From positions 1 to 7,061 of the forward strand of contig DAOVTY010000168.1 of the NCBI GenBank assembly GCA_030632865.1: DNA of 7,061 nt. Reading direction: 5' to 3'. The stretch is from Bacteroidota bacterium (GTDB lineage: Bacteria; Bacteroidota; Bacteroidia; Bacteroidales; Prolixibacteraceae). A model generated the notes under the pieces. That model was not told the origin of the DNA, ran no database searches, and was given only the letters and a program-made list of their open reading frames with translations. Positions 1 to 4,945 of the stretch are shown here, piece by piece. The stretch's first letter is position 1. Each line of letters begins with the position of its first letter. Position numbers and translations under genes: made by a program.

Positions 1-378
1 GAGAGTATTAGTATCATTTTCAAATATAAGGGTGGTGAAATGGCAAATTTAGTTTCCAGTTTTTCTTCGTATTCACCAACGCAAACAGAGTATTGGTGCG
101 AAAATGGGTATATGGTTTTAAATCCGAAATGGCATGTGTCAACAATTATAACAGTTGTTAAAAATGGAGAAGAACCACAAACGCATAAGCCGCAAACTAT
201 TGAAGGAATGGGGTACCAACATGAAGCTAAACATATAATGGAATGTATAGATGATGGTAAAATTGAAAGCGATAAAATGAGCTGGCAAATGAGTATCGAT
301 CTTATGGAAACTCTTGACAGAATTAGAATTGATGCCGGAATATTTTTCCCTAAACACGATAAAAAATTATTTGATTAA
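1..378 (+). CDS. Gfo/Idh/MocA family oxidoreductase, C-terminal fragment (5' end outside window)
   Basis: The frame is open from base 1 to the TAA at 376-378, so this is the last 125 codons of a longer gene. The ATG at 40 is an internal methionine. The fragment matches what I know of the C-terminal substrate domain of Gfo/Idh/MocA NAD(P)-dependent sugar or inositol dehydrogenases. It has a beta strand with a KYKGGEMANL segment, then SPTQTEYWCENGYMVLNP, where an enzyme strand follows a 'threonine-glutamate' turn. It ends with the family's closing helix pair, GMGYQHEAKHIMECIDDGK followed by a Met-Asp-x-Ile-Arg-type helix and a final FP. The nucleotide-binding Rossmann half and the EKP motif lie upstream and cannot be checked. 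Substrate is unknown; family members oxidise or reduce sugars and cyclitols in the cytoplasm. It converges on ogt with only 14 bp between the stop codons. Family assignment is fairly secure; specific function is not. Confidence 0.8.
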   Translation, partial: ESISIIFKYKGGEMANLVSSFSSYSPTQTEYWCENGYMVLNPKWHVSTIITVVKNGEEPQTHKPQTIEGMGYQHEAKHIMECIDDGKIESDKMSWQMSIDLMETLDRIRIDAGIFFPKHDKKLFD

Positions 379-392
379 TAAATAATAATGGT

Positions 393-953
393 TTATTTAG
401 AATCTTTAAACTGTAGTAATAAAATATTTTTATCATTTGTCAAAATAGAATTCTCTTTTTCTATGTTTAACAATCTTTTTTTTGCAGGTAAACCTCCAGC
501 ATAACCAACTAATTTGCCATTACTTCCTATAATTCTATGGCAAGGAATAATTAAAGCTATTGAATTTGCACCATTTGCTGATGCTACTGCTCTAACAGCT
601 TTTTCGTTATTAATGCTTTTCGCCAAATCTAAATATGTAGCAATTTCTCCATATTTAAGTTTCATTAGAGCACTCCAAACAGTTTTCTGGAAATCTGTTC
701 CTACAGTTTGTATTGGGATATCAAAATCTTTTCTTTCTCCATTCAAAAATTCATCAATTTGTATTCGAGTCTTTTGTAATATTTCATCATCGTTCTCAAC
801 AAATTCTGCATTTAATCCTTTTTTTATTCTATTGTCAACTGTTGAACGCATTCGTCTATATCTATAATCAAGTAAACACAGTTTTTCTTCAAAAGATCCT
901 AAAATTAGTTCTCCTATTTTTGTTTTATAGTATTGAATATTTATTTGGTTCAT
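393..953 (-). CDS. ogt: Methylated-DNA--[protein]-cysteine S-methyltransferase (O6-alkylguanine-DNA alkyltransferase)
   Basis: This is a suicide DNA-repair protein that moves the alkyl group from O6-alkylguanine (and O4-alkylthymine) to its own cysteine. The 186-residue length fits a stand-alone Ogt-type protein; the Ada N-terminal zinc/AraC regulator part is absent. The N-terminal ribonuclease-like domain covers about residues 1-80. The winged-helix DNA-binding domain covers about 85-165. It contains FQKTVW (88-93), the YGEIATY turn (101-107), the recognition helix with the Arg finger in KAVRAVASANGAN (118-130, Arg121), the active site IPCHR (Cys138) and the VGYAGG-LPAKKRLL tail. The usual Asn-Pro before the active-site strand is Asn130-Ser131 here, a variant I associate with Bacteroidota Ada-type domains. 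A C-terminal extension of about 20 residues follows the core. The gene stands alone: 162 bp separate it from the lipoprotein gene upstream. No Ada-box-like operator was recognised. Confidence 0.93.
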   Translation of the reverse strand: MNQINIQYYKTKIGELILGSFEEKLCLLDYRYRRMRSTVDNRIKKGLNAEFVENDDEILQKTRIQIDEFLNGERKDFDIPIQTVGTDFQKTVWSALMKLKYGEIATYLDLAKSINNEKAVRAVASANGANSIALIIPCHRIIGSNGKLVGYAGGLPAKKRLLNIEKENSILTNDKNILLLQFKDSK

Positions 954-1115
954 ATTTTCTTTATTTTACTATTTATATTTGTTTTGTGGAATTGCCGTTT
1001 CGCTTTTTGTAATGTGGGTTTTCGAAACTCAACTCTTTTAATTTACTGCTAATTTTGTGTTGTAAAAAGCCTTAGTGTAAGTGTATTGTCTTTCGGTTTT
1101 ATTAGAAGTAGTTTT
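954..1115. other. AT-rich intergenic gap between lipoprotein gene and ogt
   Basis: The 162-bp spacer must carry the ogt promoter (read leftwards), but I see no good TAnnTTTG box on the minus strand. It contains a 6-bp inverted repeat, GTTTCG at 997-1002 and CGAAAC at 1023-1028, and an ACTCAAC heptamer at 1027-1033. The complement of that heptamer, GTTGAGT, fits the GTTRRRY pattern of integron core sites. Both could be chance. No coding frame is convincing. Confidence 0.4.
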
Positions 1116-1547
1116 TTATTGTTTTATTAATTTATACTCGTAATATCCAATTCCATTATGTGCTGAAATTACAATGGTTGAATTGTTATTCTGAATTTCA
1201 TACACACCATTTAGAATTAAATTCTCATCAAAATTTCCGAACCATCCATTCTCATCATTAAAACTAATCTTTTTCCCAATTAATTCATATTTTCCACTCC
1301 CACCAGCCGGAATATAATTCTCTCCATTTGAACAAGAATAAATACTATCCTCAAATACAATTGTTACATCATTTGAAAGAATATTCTCATCATAAAATAT
1401 TGGGTCTTCAGAATATTCTACTGTAAAAATTCCAGTATAAATTCCATTTAGTTCTGCTATTGGTTGTACTAAATCCTTTTTACAACTTACACAACTTACA
1501 ATGAAAATTACAAGGATAAAATTCTTCATCTTTAAAATATTTCTCAT
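1116..1547 (-). CDS. Small putative lipoprotein of unknown function
   Basis: The 143-residue product starts with a basic n-region (MRNILKMK) and a hydrophobic stretch (about residues 10-18). This ends in two candidate lipidation cysteines, Cys19 (IVSC) and Cys22 (CVSC). Cys22 is followed by KKD, a tail common after lipidated cysteines in Bacteroidota; Cys19 fits the formal lipobox better. An alternative start is Met7 (ATG ending at 1529), which gives a more typical short signal peptide. The mature part of about 120 residues is rich in beta-strand patterns, Gly, Asn and aromatics (NGIYTGIF, IPAGGSGKYEL, LILNGVYEI, YYEYKLIKQ). This resembles small lipocalin-like beta-barrel lipoproteins, with strand-turn units ending in a YYEY strand. 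I do not recognise a named domain or catalytic residues. It likely sits on a membrane, facing the periplasm or cell surface. It is a lone gene with gaps of 162 and 236 bp. Confidence 0.72.
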   Translation of the reverse strand: MRNILKMKNFILVIFIVSCVSCKKDLVQPIAELNGIYTGIFTVEYSEDPIFYDENILSNDVTIVFEDSIYSCSNGENYIPAGGSGKYELIGKKISFNDENGWFGNFDENLILNGVYEIQNNNSTIVISAHNGIGYYEYKLIKQ

Positions 1548-1783
1548 AAAAGTTGTTTAGTGTAATTTTGTTCATTATTGTATTAGAAATACATTTATCA
1601 ATTTGATGTGCAAACTATCAACTATTGTTTAATTTCCTTTACGAAAATTATTCAATCTAATGTAACTTTTAAATTAGACAGTTGTAAAAAACCATTATTA
1701 ACAAGATGCAAGATTAACTTATATAGTTGCTTTTATATCTATTATTTATTTTTAGACTGGCTAAAGTAATTGCTATCGCAAGC
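1548..1783. other. AT-rich intergenic gap between methyltransferase and lipoprotein genes
   Basis: This 236-bp spacer has no convincing coding frame. It should hold the end of the methyltransferase transcript and the promoter of the lipoprotein gene, both read leftwards. Short AT inverted repeats occur (TCTAAT at 1656-1661 with ATTAGA at 1673-1678) but are within chance expectation here. No RNA gene or mobile-element end is visible. Confidence 0.4.
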
Positions 1784-1788
1784 TTAGC
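1760..1788 (-). terminator. Possible hairpin at the methyltransferase 3' end
   Basis: GCTAA at 1760-1764 can pair with TTAGC at 1784-1788, and inside it TTGC at 1770-1773 pairs with GCAA at 1778-1781 around a four-base loop. The structure overlaps the methyltransferase stop codon (1784-1786). Read on the minus strand it is followed by CAGTCTAAAAATAA, which is not a proper U-tract. It may be a weak terminator or mRNA 3'-end stabiliser; the internal mismatch makes this tentative. Confidence 0.3.
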
Positions 1789-2545
1789 TAACAGCGTCAA
1801 TTTTTTTAGCTATATAAAATCCATAGCTGTAATAATCTTTATATTTTTGGTACAATTCTATTTCAGCTTTGTTTTCTTTAACAACTTTTTTCGCAAGTTT
1901 AGAATTATTGTTTCGTTCAAGAAAAGTTTCAAATCTTGCTTCCATTGGTTTATAGTAGTTTTCAATCCAACTATTTTGGGTTAAATAGAAATAACCTACA
2001 AGTGTGTACCCATTATCTTCTAAAATTTTGATTTTGTTTGAAGCTATATCAATTTCTGAGTATTCCTGCGTCCAAAAATTTTCTATTTCTTTTGGTCGAG
2101 AATTAGTTATCCAACTGATTTCACTGACAGCCAAATAACCGCCGTTCTTTAAATAGTTTTTCCATTTTTTTATGCCATTTTCAAAACCAATATTGTAAAT
2201 CGCTCCTTCAGCCCAAATAATATCAAATTCCGCATTGTTAAATGGTAAGTCGTCCATTGATTTTTCAAGTGTCTTTATTCTTTCTTTCAGTCCTAAATTT
2301 TCGGATTTATTATTTAATTCGTCTAAAAATTCAGGAAATAAATCAATCGCTGTTATTTGTCCGTTAATATTTTTTGCAAGTGTAACTGTCTGACCGCCTG
2401 AACCACACCCAATGTCGGCAATTTTAAAATTCCTGTCATTCGCTAAATTCATAAGCTCAATAGCTTTCATCGTCTCTTCTTCGCTTCCTGGTCCTTGTCT
2501 TTCAGAGTTTTTATGAAGGTCTATTATTAATTCTAATTCTGTCAT
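1784..2545 (-). CDS. Class I SAM-dependent methyltransferase
   Basis: The 253-residue protein has the Rossmann-like methyltransferase fold. Motif I is IADIGCGSGGQTVTLA (residues 42-57, with the glycine-rich DIGCGSG at 44-50). An acidic residue ends strand 2 (ITAIDLF, Asp68) and should bind the SAM ribose. The SMDDLPF segment (96-102) precedes strand 4 at FDIIWAEGAIYNIG (107-120), and LKNGGYLAVSEISW (132-145) forms strand 5. The N-terminus, with SERQGPGSEEETMKAI, is typical of a Bacteroidota group annotated only as 'methyltransferase domain protein' that is probably small-molecule directed. The C-terminal third (about 150-253) is helical and aromatic-rich (FWTQEY, YYKPMEARFETFLE, YQKYKDYYSYGFYI) and probably forms the substrate cap. 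The substrate cannot be told. It is cytoplasmic and has no operon partner. The fold is secure; the reaction beyond methyl transfer is unknown. Confidence 0.88.
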   Translation of the reverse strand: MTELELIIDLHKNSERQGPGSEEETMKAIELMNLANDRNFKIADIGCGSGGQTVTLAKNINGQITAIDLFPEFLDELNNKSENLGLKERIKTLEKSMDDLPFNNAEFDIIWAEGAIYNIGFENGIKKWKNYLKNGGYLAVSEISWITNSRPKEIENFWTQEYSEIDIASNKIKILEDNGYTLVGYFYLTQNSWIENYYKPMEARFETFLERNNNSKLAKKVVKENKAEIELYQKYKDYYSYGFYIAKKIDAVS

Positions 2546-2726
2546 TTTTCGTTTTTCTTAATGTCTAGTCCTAATATTAGGTTTTAGGTTAAAGTTTTTT
2601 TTAAGCTACATTTTAAACATCTTCTTTGGTGTTCTATACCCACTAAGTGAAGCCGTTTATTAATTTATATTTCGTTCAAATTTAGCACTTTCCCCGCATT
2701 ACTTAATGCACATACTAAGTACATTT
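2546..2726. other. Intergenic gap with several short palindromes, between MBL hydrolase and methyltransferase genes
   Basis: The 181-bp spacer holds CCTAATATTAGG, a 12-bp perfect palindrome at 2570-2581. It also holds CACTaAGTG at 2641-2649, GCATTA-ct-TAATGC at 2696-2709 and TACTaAGTA at 2713-2721. No reading frame is convincing. The cluster of palindromes near the MBL gene end could be part of a termination or cassette-junction structure, but each arm is short. Confidence 0.4.
2677..2684 (-). promoter_or_regulatory. Candidate Bacteroidota -7 promoter box upstream of the methyltransferase gene
   Basis: The minus strand reads TAAATTTG here, which matches the Bacteroidota -7 consensus TAnnTTTG. 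It lies about 130 bases upstream of the methyltransferase ATG. I see no matching TTTG element at the usual -33 distance, and in such AT-rich DNA the octamer can occur by chance. Confidence 0.3.
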
Positions 2727-3572
2727 CTATTTGTAATTAAAAAAGTAAGTCTTCTTTTCCATTGCTTCCATAAAAATATATGGATTATTAATTGAATCCG
2801 GATTTTTAGTGAAAAACGTATAAAACATATTTGCAAAATCCTTCGTAAGATGCATGAAAATATAGTTGTCAGCATTAATCAAACTATCTGTTTTGTTCAG
2901 CAGTTCAATACTAGCGAAACTATTATGCAAAATAGCAATGTCAATTTTACATTCTGCTAAATATCCATTAAGTCCATCGAAATCAGCCAATGTAGCATCA
3001 CCTGAATGGAATATACATTTATTCTTAATTTCTAGAATGAACCCAATATTTTCAATATCATTATTTTCCTTTTTTCCATGCCATAATCTACAGGCGGTTA
3101 CGGTAATATCATCAAACTTAATTTTCTCATATGAGTTTGTGTCAGGATTCATCGTTATTATTTGTTCTTTGATAATCCGATATTTAGAAGAATCTTTTTG
3201 TAAGATATTTTCAACTTGATTTGGGCAAAATAATTTCGTATTTGAATTATTAGACAAATGTTCTATCAATAAAGATGGTTCAACATGATCTGCATGATAA
3301 TGTGAAACAAATATATAGTCAATATTATTAAAAGGAGGAAGATTGTTTTTCATTTGAAAAATCAAATTTGAGTCTGGATAATCAAATTTGTCAAAACCTT
3401 CCTTGAAAAAGCTGTCAAATACTATTTTTTTACCATTCATTTCAATTAAGAATCCTGCATTTGCAATATATGTGATTGAAATTGAATCTTGAGAATGAGT
3501 ATTTTCAGTTTGACTTAAGACATTTGTTTTAATAAGAATTAATAAGAAAACAATTATTATAATATATTTCAT
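2727..3572 (-). CDS. Exported metallo-beta-lactamase-fold hydrolase (UlaG-like)
   Basis: The chosen start is the ATG at 3570-3572, giving 281 residues that begin with a signal peptide (MKYIIIIVFLLILIKTNVLS, cleavage near Ser20/Gln21). The frame is open upstream to 3626, but those 18 extra codons would bury the signal peptide. The metal-site motifs of the MBL superfamily are present: SHYHADH with His91, His93, Asp95 and His96; His165 in RLWHGKK; Asp192 in FHSGDA; and His241 in FMHLTKD. The opening strand (ISITYIANAGFLIEMNGKKIVFD) and the lack of a long beta-lactamase insert suggest the UlaG/YcbX-like 'Zn-dependent hydrolase' branch rather than class B beta-lactamases. It probably binds two metal ions and hydrolyses a phosphodiester, lactone or other ester in the periplasm. 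The substrate is unknown. It lies divergent from murB with 222 bp between the starts, and no gene nearby indicates a pathway. Confidence 0.85.
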   Translation of the reverse strand: MKYIIIIVFLLILIKTNVLSQTENTHSQDSISITYIANAGFLIEMNGKKIVFDSFFKEGFDKFDYPDSNLIFQMKNNLPPFNNIDYIFVSHYHADHVEPSLLIEHLSNNSNTKLFCPNQVENILQKDSSKYRIIKEQIITMNPDTNSYEKIKFDDITVTACRLWHGKKENNDIENIGFILEIKNKCIFHSGDATLADFDGLNGYLAECKIDIAILHNSFASIELLNKTDSLINADNYIFMHLTKDFANMFYTFFTKNPDSINNPYIFMEAMEKKTYFFNYK

Positions 3573-3794
3573 AGCTGTTGATTGTATTGCAATGCTTTTG
3601 GTTGTGCCTAACGTGTTATAACCCAACTAAAGGCCATGTTATTTTTGCTAATATAATGAAATGGTTGATTTGTAAAAGCGAATTAATTAATATTTTGAAT
3701 TTGATATTAATATATAAAAGCAACTATTTTGAATTCATAAATAATAATTTAGCTAAGATTATTATCTTCTTTTATCTTTGTAAAAAATCAATCT
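3573..3794. other. Divergent intergenic region between MBL hydrolase and murB
   Basis: The 222-bp region must carry promoters in both directions. The murB side has a clear -7 box (listed separately). The MBL side has GCCTAAC at 3606-3612 next to the palindrome GTTATAAC at 3616-3623. An AT-only 8-bp inverted repeat (3686-3693 with 3704-3711) lies in the middle. A plus-strand frame runs from 3578 to 3811 but reads as low-complexity Ile/Asn/Lys and overlaps the murB start, so I do not call it. Confidence 0.45.
3773..3780 (+). promoter_or_regulatory. Candidate murB promoter -7 box (TAnnTTTG)
   Basis: TATCTTTG matches the Bacteroidota -7 consensus exactly and ends 14 bases before the murB ATG at 3795, so the mRNA leader would be only about ten bases long. 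A degenerate TTTA at 3748-3751, 21 bases upstream, could serve as the -33 element. Position and orientation make this the best promoter in the window. Confidence 0.55.
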
Positions 3795-4811
3795 ATGATC
3801 CGTTTTATTGAAAATTATTCGTTGCTGCCGCATAACACTTTTAGGGTAAAAGCAAATGCAAAATACTTTTTTGAATTTACCGAGTTAGAAGAAATAGAAA
3901 TTTTTCTGCAATCGAACAAAACCTGGAAAGATGAGAACATTATGATGTTGGGCGAGGGTAGCAATATTTTGTTTATTAAAGATTATAATGGATTAGTTAT
4001 TCACCCAAATATTAGGGGGGTGCAACTTGTTAAAGAAGACCGGCAAAATATGTGGATGGAAGTTGGTGCGGGCGAAAATTGGGACGAATTTGTTCAATAC
4101 TGTGTAGATACAGAGCTTGGAGGGATAGAGAATCTTTCATTTATTCCGGGTGCGGTGGGAGCAGCTCCTGTGCAAAATATTGGTGCCTACGGACAAGAGG
4201 TGGCTAATGTTGTAACCAAAGTAAAAGGATACGATTTATATAATCAGCGTTTTGTGGAGTATTCGAACGAAGAGTGTCAATTCTCGTATCGGAACAGCAC
4301 ATTTAAAAGCAAACTAAAAAACCAATTTATTATTCTGTCTGTGGTATTTCGGCTAGAAAAGTTTCCAGAGTTTAATCTAAACTATAAAAAGCTAGAACAG
4401 AAAGTAACGGAGCATGGCGAAATTAATCTTCAAAATATTCGGCAGGCAGTAATTAATATTCGTACAGAAAAACTGCCTGACGTTAATGCTATTGGCAGCG
4501 CAGGTAGCTTTTTTAAAAATCTGGTTGTTGATGTTGCCACTGCCGAAAATATAGAAACCGAATATAAAGAAATGCCCAATTTTAAAGCAGACGAGGGGAA
4601 AGTTAAATTGGCTGCAGGTTGGTTAATCGAAAAAGCTGGTTGGAAAGGTTTCCGAGAAGGCGATTTGGGAGTTCACGAAAAACAAGCTCTTGTAATTGTT
4701 AATTTTGGCAATGCAACAGGAATAGAGATTTACAACCTTTCAGAAAAAATAAAAAAGTCGGTTTTCAAGAAGTTTGGAGTGGAGCTAGAGCGCGAGGTAA
4801 ATTGTGTGTAA
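3795..4811 (+). CDS. murB: UDP-N-acetylenolpyruvoylglucosamine reductase (MurB)
   Basis: MurB uses FAD and NADPH to reduce UDP-N-acetylglucosamine enolpyruvate to UDP-N-acetylmuramate, the second committed step of cytoplasmic peptidoglycan precursor synthesis. The 338-residue protein has the family landmarks in order. These are the N-terminal LLPHNTFRV; the FAD-binding LGEGSNILF (52-60) and the loop FIPGAVGAAPVQNIGAYG (116-133); SYRNSTFK with the substrate-site Arg166; GSAGSFFKNLV with the proton-donor Ser238; and the C-terminal LEREV with Glu334. The region between Arg166 and Ser238, including LNYKKL with Tyr197, corresponds to the extra loop of type I (E. coli-like) MurB, and the length fits that type. 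The start gives the canonical N-terminus and sits just after a good -7 box. Its gene neighbours are unrelated to cell-wall synthesis. The less AT-rich coding sequence contrasts with the minus-strand block to its left, in keeping with core-genome origin. Confidence 0.96.
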   Translation: MIRFIENYSLLPHNTFRVKANAKYFFEFTELEEIEIFLQSNKTWKDENIMMLGEGSNILFIKDYNGLVIHPNIRGVQLVKEDRQNMWMEVGAGENWDEFVQYCVDTELGGIENLSFIPGAVGAAPVQNIGAYGQEVANVVTKVKGYDLYNQRFVEYSNEECQFSYRNSTFKSKLKNQFIILSVVFRLEKFPEFNLNYKKLEQKVTEHGEINLQNIRQAVINIRTEKLPDVNAIGSAGSFFKNLVVDVATAENIETEYKEMPNFKADEGKVKLAAGWLIEKAGWKGFREGDLGVHEKQALVIVNFGNATGIEIYNLSEKIKKSVFKKFGVELEREVNCV

Positions 4812-4817
4812 TATAAT

Positions 4818-4836
4818 ATTTCTACGATGTAGAAAT
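4818..4836 (+). terminator. Inverted repeat just after murB, possible terminator
   Basis: ATTTCTAC and GTAGAAAT form a perfect 8-bp stem with a 3-base loop, starting six bases after the murB stop codon. No U-run follows on the plus strand (CAAAAGCTATTTTA). It could therefore be a weak terminator, a 3'-end stabiliser or a protein-binding palindrome. Confidence 0.4.
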
Positions 4837-4874
4837 CAAAAGCTATTTTAGTAAACATATTTTTAACTTTTAAT

Positions 4875-4923
4875 ATTTAAGTTTTGAAATAAAAATTGAA
4901 TTATTTCGAATAAAAACTTAAAT
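4875..4923 (+). promoter_or_regulatory. Nested inverted repeat upstream of the heparinase-like gene
   Basis: ATTTAAGTTTT (4875-4885) is the exact reverse complement of AAAACTTAAAT (4913-4923). Inside it, GAAATAA (4886-4892) is the reverse complement of TTATTTC (4901-4907), with an 8-base loop; a 5-base bulge (4908-4912) lies on the right side only. The element ends 22 bases before the ATG at 4946. It could fold in the mRNA leader or serve as an operator. AAGTTTTG at 4879-4886, one mismatch from a -7 box, overlaps the left arm, so promoter and repeat may coincide. All of this is inferred from sequence symmetry. Confidence 0.45.
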
Positions 4924-4945
4924 TTAAAATTTAAAAACCTACTAA

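Noticed and set aside
40..378. Complete 112-residue gene starting at the ATG at 40
   Set aside because: The frame is open to the window edge and both sides of the ATG read as the C-terminal domain of a Gfo/Idh/MocA oxidoreductase; Bacteroidota rarely depend on Shine-Dalgarno sites.
377..397. Bidirectional terminator between the oxidoreductase and ogt (AATAAA with TTTATT)
   Set aside because: The stem is six A-T pairs only with a nine-base loop; such repeats are expected by chance in this DNA.
974..981. TATATTTG, a -7-box match on the plus strand
   Set aside because: It points right into antisense DNA with no plus-strand gene downstream for nearly 3 kb.
514..1012. Two plus-strand frames opposite ogt
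   Set aside because: They are antisense shadows of a well-supported repair gene and have no domain features.
1727..1984. Plus-strand 85-residue frame
   Set aside because: It is mostly antisense to the methyltransferase gene and gives a Phe/Ile-rich product typical of AT-rich shadow frames.
3573..3626. N-terminal extension of the MBL hydrolase to the ATG at 3626
   Set aside because: It would place 18 residues before a clear signal peptide, and the DNA there has palindromic intergenic character.
3686..3711. ATTAATAT/ATATTAAT inverted repeat in the divergent gap
   Set aside because: The arms are purely A and T with a ten-base loop, inside a low-complexity stretch, so chance is a good explanation.
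3578..3811. Plus-strand 77-residue frame in the MBL-murB gap
   Set aside because: The product is low-complexity Ile/Asn/Lys/Phe, it overlaps the murB promoter and start, and no family is recognised.
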